Counted from the stretch's first letter, positions 15,396-24,506 are shown. The stretch is 40,230 nt of DNA from Pseudomonas sp. UBA4617 (GCF_002386445.1 NZ_DGIR01000042.1:1-40230), one strand, 5' to 3'. Notes: generated by a model from the sequence alone, not told the origin. A program made the numbers and translations.

Positions 15396-16904
15396 ATGAA
15401 GAAATCAGTTGGCATCCTATCCGGCCTGGCTATCGCCATCGCCGTCGCAATCCCCGTTGGCGCCTGGTACACCGGCAGGCAGCTGCCCGCAGAGCTGGAC
15501 AACGCCCTGCTGCGCAGCAACACCGAACTCAAGAAGGCCCTGGTAAGTACCGGCGGCAGCATGAGTATCGAGCGGGTGTCACTGGAGCAACGTTTCTTCA
15601 GCAGTACCGCCCAGTACCGGCTCAAGGCCCGGGATATCCGCCTGGGCGATGGCGAAGTGGTGAGCTTCGATGTGGGCGTGACCGATCAGATCGAGCACGG
15701 CCCGTTCCCCTGGTCGCGGGTCAAGGCTTTGCAGCTGATGCCGGTGCTGGCGGTCAGCAACAGCACGCTGCAGAAAGACGACACCACCGCGCCGTGGTTC
15801 GCGGCAGCGGGCGAGCAGGCTCCGGTCACTGCACGGACCAGCCTGGGTTACGACGGCAACGTCACCAGCCTGGTCCAGTTGGCCCCGGTCAAGCTTGATG
15901 AAGCGGATGGCAACAGCCTCGATTTCTCGGGGATGCAGTTGCAAGTCAGTGGCGACCAGCAAGGCAAGGCCTCGACCTTCCATGGCCAGGCTGACCGTTT
16001 GCTGATGAAACTGGTACGCGATGACCAGCCGCCCGCCACTTTCGAGCTCAAGGGCCTGAAGGTAGATGGCCAGCTGACGGCCACCGGGCACGAGGCCATC
16101 TACGCGGGCAATGTCGACCTGACGCTGGACGAAACCAGAGTCACCCTGGGGCCCAAGCAGCAGGTGCTGCTGATCAAGGGCCTGGAGCAGAATGTCCGGC
16201 AAACCCTGGAAAATGCCGATACCGTCGGTGGCCGCGTGGAGTACAAGATCGGCGATATCCGCTGGGATGATCGCGCGGTTGGCAAGGCGCAGATGGCGTT
16301 GAGCGTCACCTCGCTCAATGCGCCGGCGCTGCAGGCACTGTCGGCGTGGTACCAGGCGCACCTGCCGGAGTTCGAGGCCGCAGCTGCCGCTGGCGAACCG
16401 ATGCCGCAAATTCAGATGGACGAGGCAGAGAAAGCCCGGTTCCAGGGTGATCTGCAGAAACTGCTGGCGGCCAAGCCGCGGGTGGCGGTTGAAAACCTGT
16501 CGTTCAAGACTGCCAACGGCGAAAGCCGCTTCGACCTGTCGATGGGCTTTGCCGCCCCGACCAGCTTCGACCTGCCACCTGATCAGCTTGGCAAGCAGCT
16601 GATCACCGAGGTGAAGAGCAAGCTGTCGCTGTCCAAGCCGATGATCGGTGACCTGGCGACCCTGCAGGCGCTGCTCGATGGCCAGACCGACGCCCGGGCC
16701 ATCGCCATGCAATCGAGCCAGGCCGGTGAAATGGTCGGCATGATGGCGCTGCAGAGTGGCATGGCCACTGTGCAGGGCACCGATGTGGTCAGCAGCCTGC
16801 ACTATGTCGACGGCATGGTCGACTTCAACGGCCAGAAGATGACCGTGGAAGAGTTCGCCATGCTCATGGCCTCGCACCTGGCAGCCCTTTCTCCGCAGGG
16901 CTGA
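15396..16904 (+). CDS. DUF945 (YdgA-like) envelope protein
   Basis: The 502-residue protein starts with a short basic stretch and one hydrophobic segment (about 3-24, VGILSGLAIAIAVAIPVGAW) that is either a membrane anchor or a signal peptide. The rest is beta-rich and resembles the DUF945/YdgA family (WYTGRQLPAELDNALL; RVSLEQRFFSSTAQYRLKA). The family has no firmly assigned biochemical role; AsmA-like folds are a possible relation. The in-frame reading extends up to 15225, but only the ATG at 15396 places the hydrophobic segment at the N-terminus, so that start is chosen. It is a single gene, diverging from puuP and followed by nadA after 258 bp. Confidence 0.85.
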   Translation: MKKSVGILSGLAIAIAVAIPVGAWYTGRQLPAELDNALLRSNTELKKALVSTGGSMSIERVSLEQRFFSSTAQYRLKARDIRLGDGEVVSFDVGVTDQIEHGPFPWSRVKALQLMPVLAVSNSTLQKDDTTAPWFAAAGEQAPVTARTSLGYDGNVTSLVQLAPVKLDEADGNSLDFSGMQLQVSGDQQGKASTFHGQADRLLMKLVRDDQPPATFELKGLKVDGQLTATGHEAIYAGNVDLTLDETRVTLGPKQQVLLIKGLEQNVRQTLENADTVGGRVEYKIGDIRWDDRAVGKAQMALSVTSLNAPALQALSAWYQAHLPEFEAAAAAGEPMPQIQMDEAEKARFQGDLQKLLAAKPRVAVENLSFKTANGESRFDLSMGFAAPTSFDLPPDQLGKQLITEVKSKLSLSKPMIGDLATLQALLDGQTDARAIAMQSSQAGEMVGMMALQSGMATVQGTDVVSSLHYVDGMVDFNGQKMTVEEFAMLMASHLAALSPQG

Positions 16905-16928
16905 TACTGCTACCTTAGGCATCGCCAT

Positions 16929-16959
16929 CCTGTAGGCGCGAGGCAAGGCCGCCTACAGG
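16929..16959. repeat. REP-like hairpin after the DUF945 gene
   Basis: Perfect 10-base arms CCTGTAGGCG and CGCCTACAGG enclose 11 bases. It lies 24 bp after the DUF945 stop and may stabilise or end the transcript; no U-tract follows. Confidence 0.6.
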
Positions 16960-17012
16960 GCAGCGGTGCAGTTCGCTTGGTGGGCAACACAAAAACCGCT
17001 TTAGAAATCGCT

Positions 17013-17048
17013 GGATTATCTGTAGCCTTCGGCCTCCGATAATAATCC
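17013..17048 (+). other. hairpin in the region upstream of nadA
   Basis: GGATTAT (17013-17019) pairs perfectly with ATAATCC (17042-17048), enclosing a small GCC-TTC-GGC hairpin. It is 115 bp before the nadA ATG and could be a leader structure. No known nad riboswitch consensus was recognised. Confidence 0.35.
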
Positions 17049-17162
17049 GCGCCCGCAGAGGGCCGTGGCGGCCTGCATGCCGTCCGGCACCCTTAGCCGA
17101 TCTGTCAGGGCCGGGTGATACACTCGATTTGACGCGCGCACGCGCCTGCAGGTCCAGCGATC

Positions 17163-18221
17163 ATGACCCAGATTTCCGAACGCCTGTTGGTTCAGGCCCA
17201 CCTCGACGCCAAGCAGCCCAACCCGCTGACAGCCGAGCAGGAGGCCGAATACCGTGCGGCCATCGCTGCCGAGCTCAAGGCGCAGAACGCCGTGCTGGTC
17301 GCCCATTACTACTGCGACCCGGTCATCCAGGCGCTGGCCGAAGAAACCGGCGGCTGCGTGTCCGACTCGCTGGAAATGGCCCGCTTCGGCAAGAACCACC
17401 CGGCGCAAACCATAGTCGTTGCCGGTGTGCGTTTCATGGGCGAGACCGCCAAGATCCTCACCCCGGAAAAGCGCGTGCTGATGCCGACCCTTGAGGCTAC
17501 CTGCTCGCTCGACCTGGGCTGCCCGGTGGAGGAGTTCTCGGCCTTCTGCGACCAGCACCCCGAGCGCACCGTGGTGGTCTATGCCAACACCTCTGCAGCG
17601 GTGAAAGCCCGTGCCGACTGGGTGGTGACTTCAAGCTGCGCGCTGGAAATCGTCGAAAGCCTGATGGACAACGGCGAAACCATCATCTGGGGCCCCGACC
17701 AGCATCTGGGCCGCTACATCCAGAAACAAACCGGTGCCGACATGCTGCTTTGGGACGGTGCCTGCATCGTTCACGAAGAGTTCAAGTCGCGCCAGCTGGC
17801 CGACATGAAAGCGCTGTATCCGGACGCGGCGATTCTGGTGCACCCTGAGTCGCCGGAAGCGGTGATCGAGCTGGCTGACGCGGTCGGCTCCACCAGCCAG
17901 CTGATCAAGGCTGCCCAGACCCTGCCGAACAAGACCTTCATCGTCGCCACCGACCGCGGCATCTTCTACAAGATGCAGCAGCTGTGCCCGGACAAAGAGT
18001 TCGTCGAAGCCCCGACTGCCGGTAACGGCGCGGCCTGCCGCAGCTGCGCGCACTGCCCGTGGATGGCGATGAACACCCTGGAGCGGGTGCTGGATTGCCT
18101 GCGCAAGGGAAGCAACGAGATCTTCGTCGACCCGGCGCTGGTGCCAAAGGCGATCAAGCCGTTGAACCGCATGCTGGACTTTACCCAGGCGGCACGCCTG
18201 AAGTTGTCCGGTAACGCTTGA
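17163..18221 (+). CDS. nadA: NadA, quinolinate synthase
   Basis: NadA condenses iminoaspartate with dihydroxyacetone phosphate to quinolinate, the first ring of NAD. The 352-residue protein has the usual length. The three [4Fe-4S] ligands known for the family are in place: C114 (LEATCSLD), C201 (DGACIVHEE) and C298 (CRSCAHCPWM). The HYYCDP motif near residue 48 and MNTLERVLDCL near the end are also family marks. The ATG at 17163 gives the expected N-terminus. No nadB or nadC lies nearby. It ends 8 bp before a strong hairpin shared with the convergent protease gene. Confidence 0.97.
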   Translation: MTQISERLLVQAHLDAKQPNPLTAEQEAEYRAAIAAELKAQNAVLVAHYYCDPVIQALAEETGGCVSDSLEMARFGKNHPAQTIVVAGVRFMGETAKILTPEKRVLMPTLEATCSLDLGCPVEEFSAFCDQHPERTVVVYANTSAAVKARADWVVTSSCALEIVESLMDNGETIIWGPDQHLGRYIQKQTGADMLLWDGACIVHEEFKSRQLADMKALYPDAAILVHPESPEAVIELADAVGSTSQLIKAAQTLPNKTFIVATDRGIFYKMQQLCPDKEFVEAPTAGNGAACRSCAHCPWMAMNTLERVLDCLRKGSNEIFVDPALVPKAIKPLNRMLDFTQAARLKLSGNA

Positions 18222-18228
18222 GATTGCC

Positions 18229-18249
18229 GGGGGCGCAAAGCGCCCCCGT
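18229..18249. terminator. bidirectional hairpin between nadA and bepA
   Basis: Nine-base perfect arms CGGGGGCGC and GCGCCCCCG surround an AAA loop, in the 33-bp gap of two convergent genes. It has no U-tract on either side. Confidence 0.65.
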
Positions 18250-18254
18250 AGTCT

Positions 18255-19691
18255 TCAGCGCCCCATCATCTCCCGTACCATGCGCTGCTGCTCCATGATC
18301 TCGCGCTGACGCTGGTCAATCTGCGCTGCCAGCGGGAAGTTGCCGCCCGCCCGGCGCTTGGCATAATCCAGCTGCTGGATCGCCTGGTCAAAATCCCCCA
18401 CCAGCGTGAAGTATTCAGCCCGCGCCCGGTGCAAGCCGATGGTATTGCCCGACAAGCCGCGCACTTCAGCCATGTCGTACCACACGTCCGGGTCGTCCGG
18501 GCGGCTCCTCACCAATTCGTTCAGGATCTTTTCAGCCTCGGCTGGCTTGTTCTGCTTCACCAGCAGATCGGCACGCACCTGCTTCAGCGGGTAGTTGCCC
18601 GGGTACAGCCCCTGCATGCGCTCGGCGCGCTGCTGGGCATCGGCCAGGCGGTTGTTGGTGATGTCCAGGTCGATTTGCGCCAGGTTGTAGGTGATGTCGT
18701 TGGGCGCCTTGGCCAGCAGTGGCTTGAGTAGCTCACGCGCTTCGTTGAGCTGGCCGCCCTTGATCTGCGCCAGGGCCAGGCCGTAGCGCGCGGCGTCCAG
18801 CTTCGGGTCTTCGTCGAGCTGGGCGCGGAAACGTTTGGCCGCCAGCCCCGGGGTGCCTTCGTAGGTCAGTGCTACCCGGGCACGGATCAGCTGGTAGCGC
18901 ATGCTGTCCTCGACGCCGCCCTTGGGGGCCTGCTCGGCACGGTTGCGGGTGTCGGCGATACGTGACTCGGTCACCGGGTGGGTCAGGAGGAATTCCGGCG
19001 GCTTGGCGTCATAGCGGTATTGCCGCGCCAGGCGCTCGAACATGGTCGGCATGTTGCGTGGGTCGTAACCGGCCTTTTCCAGGTTCTGGATGCCGATGCG
19101 GTCGGCTTCCTGTTCGTTCTGCCGCGAGAAGCGGCGCTGTTCCTGGATCGCCGCCGCCTGGGTGCCGGCGATCACGCCGATACCGGCATCGCCACCGCCG
19201 CCGGCCGCCAGCACGATACCGGCCAGCAGCGCCGCCATCATCGGCAGTTGCATGCGCTGCTGGGCCTCGACGCCACGGGCGAAGTGGCGTTGCGACAAGT
19301 GCGCCAGTTCGTGGGCCAGTACCGAGGCGTACTCGCCTTCGGTCTGGGCGTTGAGAAACAGCCCGCCGTTGACCCCGACGATGCCGCCCGGGGCTGCGAA
19401 GGCGTTCAGTTCACGGCTGTCTATGAGGATGAATTCCAGGCGCCGGTCCTGTAGCTGGCTGGTCTCAGCCAGCCGGTACACGCTGGTTTCGACATAATCC
19501 TTGAGCTGCGGATCGTTCAGCTGGTTGACCTGGCCACGTAGCAGGCTCAGCCAGGCACGGCCAAGCTGGTGCTCCTGTTGTGGTGAAACGATCGCGGAAC
19601 TGGCGTCGCCCAGTGATGGCAGGTCGTCAGCATGGCCGGGGAGGGCCAACAGGCAGGCCAGCGTCAGCAGGGTAGGGCGCAGTAGATTCAT
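18255..19691 (-). CDS. BepA-like periplasmic M48 metalloprotease with TPRs
   Basis: The family member BepA of E. coli (beta-barrel assembly-enhancing protease) degrades or helps fold outer-membrane proteins such as LptD. The 478-residue protein has a Sec signal peptide (1 to about 21, GHA-DD). Its M48 domain has zinc motif HELAH (127-131) and the third ligand E194 in NEQEADRIGI. The C-terminal half is TPR-like (about 265-478; ARYGLALAQIKGGQLNEAREL and following). It is transcribed away from tusA, with a 123-bp divergent gap, and converges with nadA. The protease fold is certain; equivalence to BepA is by architecture. Confidence 0.9.
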   Translation of the reverse strand: MNLLRPTLLTLACLLALPGHADDLPSLGDASSAIVSPQQEHQLGRAWLSLLRGQVNQLNDPQLKDYVETSVYRLAETSQLQDRRLEFILIDSRELNAFAAPGGIVGVNGGLFLNAQTEGEYASVLAHELAHLSQRHFARGVEAQQRMQLPMMAALLAGIVLAAGGGGDAGIGVIAGTQAAAIQEQRRFSRQNEQEADRIGIQNLEKAGYDPRNMPTMFERLARQYRYDAKPPEFLLTHPVTESRIADTRNRAEQAPKGGVEDSMRYQLIRARVALTYEGTPGLAAKRFRAQLDEDPKLDAARYGLALAQIKGGQLNEARELLKPLLAKAPNDITYNLAQIDLDITNNRLADAQQRAERMQGLYPGNYPLKQVRADLLVKQNKPAEAEKILNELVRSRPDDPDVWYDMAEVRGLSGNTIGLHRARAEYFTLVGDFDQAIQQLDYAKRRAGGNFPLAAQIDQRQREIMEQQRMVREMMGR

Positions 19692-19814
19692 GCATGAAAC
19701 TCGCGTCGGTCAAAGATACCTACTGTAGCGGGCTCACACGTTGGCGACCAGTGGCGCTATCCTAGCCGACCTGATCGAGAAGCAGCCCGGCCATGCCTTT
19801 GGAGAGCCCCCGCA

Positions 19815-20054
19815 ATGAGTGACACCCTGACCTGTGACGCCGAGCTGGATGCCAGTGGGCTGAATTGCCCGTTGCCGCTGCTGAAGGCCAAGATGGAGCT
19901 CAACCGCCTGGCCAGCGGCGCGGTGCTCAAGGTGATCGCCACCGACGCCGGTTCACAGCGCGACTTCCGCACTTTCGCCCGCCTGGCCGGTCATACCCTG
20001 CTGCAGGAGACGGCCGAGGCCGGTACCTACACTTACTGGCTGCGCAAGGCCTGA
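19815..20054 (+). CDS. TusA/SirA-like sulfur carrier family protein
   Basis: The 79-residue protein has the family's CPxP motif with the persulfide-carrying cysteine at C18 (LDASGLNCPLPLLKAK) and the two-layer alpha/beta pattern of TusA. It probably receives sulfur from a cysteine desulfurase. Whether it serves tRNA thiolation or another acceptor is not decided by sequence, because pseudomonads carry several paralogues. The ATG at 19815 is preceded by GGAGAG. It lies 19 bp before the PerM-like gene, so they are likely cotranscribed. Confidence 0.88.
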   Translation: MSDTLTCDAELDASGLNCPLPLLKAKMELNRLASGAVLKVIATDAGSQRDFRTFARLAGHTLLQETAEAGTYTYWLRKA

Positions 20055-20073
20055 GTCTTTCCAAGGATCGTCA

Positions 20074-21144
20074 ATGTTCAAAGTGCTTCGCGACTGGATG
20101 CAGCGCTACTTCTCGGACGAAGAAGCGGTGGTGCTGGCGGTCTTGCTGTTCCTGGCTTTCACTGCAGTACTGACCCTGGGCGGCATGCTCGCGCCGGTGC
20201 TGGCGGGCATGGTGCTGGCGTTCCTCATGCAGGGGCTGGTCAATGCCCTGGAGCGCCTGCGGGTACCGAGCCGGTTGGCGGTGATGCTGGTGTTCGCCCT
20301 GTTCATCGGTGCGCTGGCGGTGTTCATGCTGGTGCTGGTGCCGCTGCTGTGGCATCAGCTGATCACCCTGTTCAACGAGCTACCGGGCATGCTCGGCAAA
20401 TGGCAGTCGTTGCTGTTGCTATTGCCCGAACGTTACCCGCACCTGGTGTCGGACGAGCAGGTGCTGCACGCCATCGAGTCGGTGCGCGGGGAGATCGGCA
20501 AGTTCGGCCAATGGGCACTGACCTTCTCGCTGTCCAGCCTGCCGCTGCTGGTCAACGCCATGATCTACCTGGTGCTGGTGCCGATCCTGGTGTTCTTCTT
20601 CCTCAAGGACCGCGAACTGATCGGCCGTTGGGTCAGCGGCTACCTGCCACGTCAGCGCACCCTGCTGAACCGTGTGGGCAGCGAGATGAACCGGCAGATC
20701 GCCAACTATATCCGCGGCAAAGGCATCGAGATCCTGATTTGCGGCATTGCCACCTACATCGCCTTCATCAGCCTGGGGCTCAACTACGCCGCGTTGCTGG
20801 CACTGCTGGTAGGGTTGTCGGTGGTGGTGCCCTACGTGGGGGCGGTGGTGGTGACCGTGCCGGTCACGCTGATTGCCTTGTTCCAGTGGGGCTGGGGTGA
20901 CCAGTTCATCTACCTGATGACGGTGTACGCGATCATCCAGGCGCTGGACGGCAACGTCCTGGTACCGCTGCTGTTCTCCGAGGCGGTGAGCCTGCACCCG
21001 GTGGCGATCATTTGCGCGGTACTGCTGTTTGGCGGGCTGTGGGGTTTCTGGGGGATCTTCTTTGCGATCCCGCTGGCGACCTTGATCAAGGCAGTGCTGG
21101 ATGCCTGGCCGCGGCAGGAGCCGAGTGTTTCACCGATGCTGTGA
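20074..21144 (+). CDS. AI-2E/PerM family membrane transporter
   Basis: The 356-residue polytopic protein has about eight membrane helices in the AI-2E transporter pattern. There is a pair of helices near 20-55, another at about 65-85, and a long soluble stretch of about 60 residues. Clustered C-terminal helices then include VVVPYVGAVVVTVPVTLIAL and the LHPVAIICAVLLFGGLWGFWG family signature. Family members have been linked to autoinducer-2 export or to Na+(Li+)/H+ antiport, so the substrate here is open. The adjacent tusA-like gene is a common Pseudomonas arrangement without a known functional link. Confidence 0.85.
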   Translation: MFKVLRDWMQRYFSDEEAVVLAVLLFLAFTAVLTLGGMLAPVLAGMVLAFLMQGLVNALERLRVPSRLAVMLVFALFIGALAVFMLVLVPLLWHQLITLFNELPGMLGKWQSLLLLLPERYPHLVSDEQVLHAIESVRGEIGKFGQWALTFSLSSLPLLVNAMIYLVLVPILVFFFLKDRELIGRWVSGYLPRQRTLLNRVGSEMNRQIANYIRGKGIEILICGIATYIAFISLGLNYAALLALLVGLSVVVPYVGAVVVTVPVTLIALFQWGWGDQFIYLMTVYAIIQALDGNVLVPLLFSEAVSLHPVAIICAVLLFGGLWGFWGIFFAIPLATLIKAVLDAWPRQEPSVSPML

Positions 21145-21145
21145 T

Positions 21146-21173
21146 GCTGGGGGGCCACGCAGCAGCCCCCGGC
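21146..21173. terminator. hairpin between convergent perM-like gene and bcp
   Basis: GCTGGGGG (21146-21153) pairs with CCCCCGGC (21166-21173) with one G-U pair and a 12-base loop, between two convergent stops. There is no clear U-tract. Confidence 0.5.
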
Positions 21174-21178
21174 AGATT

Positions 21179-21652
21179 TCAAGCCTTGTTCAAGGCCTGG
21201 GCAGCAGCCAACACGGCATCCACATGCCCCGGCACCTTCACCCCACGCCATTCCTGGCGCAGCACGCCATCCTTGTCGATCAGGAAGGTGCTGCGGTCAA
21301 CGCCCAGGTATTCCTTGCCATACAGCTTCTTCAGCTTGATCACGTCGAACAGCTGGCACAGCGCCTCGTCCTTGTCGCTGATCAGCTCGAACGGGAAGCC
21401 TTGCTTGGCCTTGAAGTTCTCGTGCGACTTGATGCCGTCGCGCGACACGCCGAACACCACGGTGTTGGCTGCGGCAAAGGCGTCATGCTGGTCACGGAAA
21501 CCCTGGCCTTCGGTAGTGCAGCCCGGCGTGCTGTCCTTCGGGTAGAAGTACACCACCACCTGGCGGCCCTTGAGTTCGCCCAGGCTGACGGTTTGCCCGC
21601 TGGTGGCCTGGGCCTGGAAATCGGCGACCGGTTGGTCGAGTGCTACGGCCAT
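21179..21652 (-). CDS. bcp: Bcp-type thioredoxin-dependent peroxiredoxin
   Basis: This protein reduces peroxides with its peroxidatic cysteine C45 in YPKDSTPGCTTEGQGFRD. The 157-residue length, the TPGC motif and the FLIDKDGVLRQEW strand fit the BCP/PrxQ group. The resolving cysteine five residues downstream in E. coli Bcp (C50) is Gln here; another cysteine (C99, EALCQLFD) is present. The enzyme may therefore work with one cysteine or another partner. It lies 9 bp downstream of gcvR, the same gcvR-bcp order as in E. coli. Confidence 0.93.
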   Translation of the reverse strand: MAVALDQPVADFQAQATSGQTVSLGELKGRQVVVYFYPKDSTPGCTTEGQGFRDQHDAFAAANTVVFGVSRDGIKSHENFKAKQGFPFELISDKDEALCQLFDVIKLKKLYGKEYLGVDRSTFLIDKDGVLRQEWRGVKVPGHVDAVLAAAQALNKA

Positions 21653-21661
21653 GGTGGCTCC

Positions 21662-22222
21662 TTACATGGGGTTCTGTGGGCGCCAGGGCTCGATCAGCGC
21701 ATCCAGGTTCAGCGCGTCGGCAAAGTCGAGGAACTGGTCACGCAGCCAGCTGATCTGGGTGCCGGCCGGCAGGATCACGGTGAACTGGGCGTTGAGCATG
21801 CTGCTGCCGGTTTGTGGCGCCAGATAGGTGTCGCAGGTCATGGCTTCCAGCTCGACACGGTGGTCGAGGAAGAACTGGCACAGCTCGTTGATGATGTCCG
21901 GGCGGTAGGCGGCGCTGACGTAGGCCACGTAGGGCAGGGCTTGCGGGCGCACTTCCTGGTCGGCGCTGCGCACCACGTCGAGGGTCAGGCCGTGCTTCTT
22001 GCCCAGGCCCGGCAGCATGGCTTCGAGGCGTGCCAGGGCATCCCAGCTGCCGCCCACCTGCAATACCAGGGCGCTGGTCTCGCCATGGCGGCTCAGGCGC
22101 GAGGTGACCACCGCGCAGCGGTTCTCGAACGCAGCGCGGCTGAGGACGTTGGCCAGTTCCATGGGGTTCGGGCCCAGGGCACTGATGACAAGGAATTGTT
22201 CGCGGACGGTGGGGGTGGACAT
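21662..22222 (-). CDS. gcvR: GcvR-like ACT-domain regulator
   Basis: The 186-residue protein has two ACT-like domains, about 1-85 (REQFLVISALGPNPMELANVL) and about 95-175 (KHGLTLDVVRSADQE). In E. coli, GcvR binds glycine and antagonises the activator GcvA at the glycine-cleavage operon. Placement between divergent dapA and co-directional bcp is as in E. coli. Whether it acts on glycine metabolism in this genome cannot be read from the window. Confidence 0.85.
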   Translation of the reverse strand: MSTPTVREQFLVISALGPNPMELANVLSRAAFENRCAVVTSRLSRHGETSALVLQVGGSWDALARLEAMLPGLGKKHGLTLDVVRSADQEVRPQALPYVAYVSAAYRPDIINELCQFFLDHRVELEAMTCDTYLAPQTGSSMLNAQFTVILPAGTQISWLRDQFLDFADALNLDALIEPWRPQNPM

Positions 22223-22481
22223 GCAGCATTCCTAAAGCGATGAGCGGTCGGCACAGGACGGGCGAAAGCCTCCTGTCGGCAGGGCCCTGGGCTCGCATGC
22301 GAGGTCGTGGACGCTGGCGGGGAGCAAGGTCGACGGCCCGGCGGGCCGCGCTGCACCGATCAAAGCGTCAAGGGTAGCGAAATAAGGCGCCGAGGGGAAT
22401 GCTCCGCCCGCCTGCTTCGCTTGTGCAAGGCCGATGCCCCCAGTACCATTACCGCTCTCTTTTTCCGGCAGGAGCAGTTAC

Positions 22482-23369
22482 ATGATTGCGGGCAGTATGG
22501 TGGCGTTGGTCACTCCCATGGATGCACAAGGGCGTCTTGACTGGGACAGCCTCGACAAACTTGTAGACTTCCACCTGGAAAACGGCACCCACGCGATCGT
22601 TGCTGTCGGCACCACCGGTGAGTCGGCCACGCTGGATGTCGAAGAACACATCCTGGTCATCAAGCACGTGGTCGAGCGCGTCAAGCGCAGCAGCCGCCGT
22701 GTGCCGGTCATTGCCGGCACCGGTGCCAACTCCACCGCCGAAGCCGTGCACCTGACCCAGAACGCCAAGAGCGCCGGTGCCGACGCCTGCCTGCTGGTCG
22801 TGCCGTACTACAACAAGCCGACCCAGGAAGGCCTGTACCAGCACTTCAAGCACATTGCCGAAGCCGTCGACATTCCGCAGATCCTCTACAACGTACCCGG
22901 CCGCACCTCCTGCGACATGCAGGCCGAGACCGTGATCCGCCTGTCGAAGGTCAAGAACATTATCGGCATCAAGGAAGCCACCGGCGACCTGGCCCGCGCC
23001 AAGGCCATCCTCGATGGCGTCGACAGCGATTTCATCGTCCTGTCCGGTGACGACCCGACCGCCGTCGAGCTGATCCTGATGGGCGGCAAGGGCAACATTT
23101 CCGTTACCGCCAACGTCGCCCCGCGCGAAATGGCCGACCTGTGCGAGGCCGCCCTTGCGGGCAATGCCGAGAAGGCCCGCGCAATCAACGAAAAACTCAT
23201 GCCGCTGCACAAAGACCTGTTCTGCGAGTCCAACCCGATCCCGGTGAAATGGGCACTCGTCGAAATGGGCCTGATGCAAAAAGGCATTCGCCTGCCGCTG
23301 ACCTGGCTGAGCGAAGGCTGCCACGAAAAAGTCCGTACTGCCTTGCGCCAGTCCGGCGTACTGGTTTAA
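22482..23369 (+). CDS. dapA: DapA, 4-hydroxy-tetrahydrodipicolinate synthase
   Basis: DapA condenses pyruvate with aspartate semialdehyde, the committed step to lysine and diaminopimelate. The 295-residue protein has the catalytic triad pieces T44-T45 (VGTTGESATL), Tyr in YNVPGRTSC near 133 and the Schiff-base Lys near 161 in IGIKEATGD. A longer in-frame reading begins at 22434, but AGGAG at 22470-22474 and the conserved MIAGSMVALVTPM start point to the ATG at 22482. It opens the dapA-bamC-MBL-purC run. The 259-bp gap upstream, shared with gcvR, is GC-rich; I saw no clear promoter there. Confidence 0.97.
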   Translation: MIAGSMVALVTPMDAQGRLDWDSLDKLVDFHLENGTHAIVAVGTTGESATLDVEEHILVIKHVVERVKRSSRRVPVIAGTGANSTAEAVHLTQNAKSAGADACLLVVPYYNKPTQEGLYQHFKHIAEAVDIPQILYNVPGRTSCDMQAETVIRLSKVKNIIGIKEATGDLARAKAILDGVDSDFIVLSGDDPTAVELILMGGKGNISVTANVAPREMADLCEAALAGNAEKARAINEKLMPLHKDLFCESNPIPVKWALVEMGLMQKGIRLPLTWLSEGCHEKVRTALRQSGVLV

Positions 23370-23384
23370 GAGGAAGTACACCGC

Positions 23385-24506
23385 ATGAAGCGACTGGCTG
23401 GTCTTTCTGCCCTTGCCCTGATCATTTCCAGCACCAGTGGGTGTGGCTGGCTGTGGGGCGAGGATGGCTATTTCCGCGACCGCGGCAGCGATTACCTGCA
23501 GGCGCACCCGACCGCGCCGATGCAGCTGCCGTCGGACGCCAGCAACGTCAAGCGCCTTGACCCCCTGCTGCCGATTCCGCGCAACGTTGCCGATGACAAC
23601 GCCACTGGCGAGTTCGAAGTGCCGCGTCCGCAACCGTTGACCGGCGGCGCCGCCCAGGTCACCGACTACAGCCTGCAGCGCAGCGGCAGCAGCCGTTGGG
23701 TGCTGGCCCAGCATGCGCCGGCCGAAGTGTGGCCGGTGGCGCGTCAGTTCTTCGAGGACAACGGCTTCCGTATCGCCGAAGAGCGCCCGCAGACCGGTGA
23801 GTTCAACACCACCTGGCAGCGTTTCGATGAACTGTCGGCCTCCCTCGGCCAGCGCCTGGCCAGCACGGCCAGCAGCAGTGACAGCGAAGTTCGCGTGCGG
23901 GTGCGCATGGAGCCTGGCGTGCAGCGCAACACCTCCGAGGTGTACGTGGTCAGCGTCGAGCGCCCGGCGGGCAGCACGGCCGAACCTGAATTCCCATCCA
24001 CCTCCAGCAATACCGGGGCCGATGCCCTGCTGGTCGACGAAATGCTCGCCAGCATGAACCGCAGTGCCGAGAAGGGCGGTTCGGTATCGCTGTTGGCCGC
24101 GCGCGACTTCGACGCACCCAGCCGCGTCAGCCTGAGCGAAGACGGCAGTGGCAACCCGGTGCTGTACCTGGGGGCCGACCTGGACCGTGCCTGGTCCAGC
24201 GTGGGCCGTGCCCTGGAGCAGGGCGGCGAATGGCGCGTAGAAGACATCAACCGCAGCCTGGGCCTGTACTACATCAACCTGTCGGAAAAGCCGGAAGACA
24301 AGCAGAACGAGCCTGGTTTCTTCGGCCGCATGTTCGGCAGCGAACCGACCAAGGAAGAGCGCGAAGCCCGTGCCGAGCGTTATCAGGTACGCCTGAGCAA
24401 GGTCGGTGAAAGCGTGCAGGTCACGGTCGAGAAGAACATCAACACCGTGGCCCCGGCAGATGTTGCCCGCCGCGTGCTCAGCGCCATCCAGGATCACCTG
24501 GGCTAA
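23385..24506 (+). CDS. bamC: BamC (NlpB), outer-membrane assembly lipoprotein
   Basis: BamC is an accessory lipoprotein of the BAM complex that inserts beta-barrel proteins in the outer membrane. The 373-residue precursor has a lipoprotein signal with Cys at 20 (SSTSGCGW). An extended N-terminal segment follows that in the family binds BamD, and then two helix-grip domains (about 95-220 and about 245-373). The position after dapA is the same as in E. coli. It lies 15 bp after dapA and abuts the next gene directly (TAA then GTG), so it is certainly cotranscribed. Confidence 0.92.
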   Translation: MKRLAGLSALALIISSTSGCGWLWGEDGYFRDRGSDYLQAHPTAPMQLPSDASNVKRLDPLLPIPRNVADDNATGEFEVPRPQPLTGGAAQVTDYSLQRSGSSRWVLAQHAPAEVWPVARQFFEDNGFRIAEERPQTGEFNTTWQRFDELSASLGQRLASTASSSDSEVRVRVRMEPGVQRNTSEVYVVSVERPAGSTAEPEFPSTSSNTGADALLVDEMLASMNRSAEKGGSVSLLAARDFDAPSRVSLSEDGSGNPVLYLGADLDRAWSSVGRALEQGGEWRVEDINRSLGLYYINLSEKPEDKQNEPGFFGRMFGSEPTKEEREARAERYQVRLSKVGESVQVTVEKNINTVAPADVARRVLSAIQDHLG

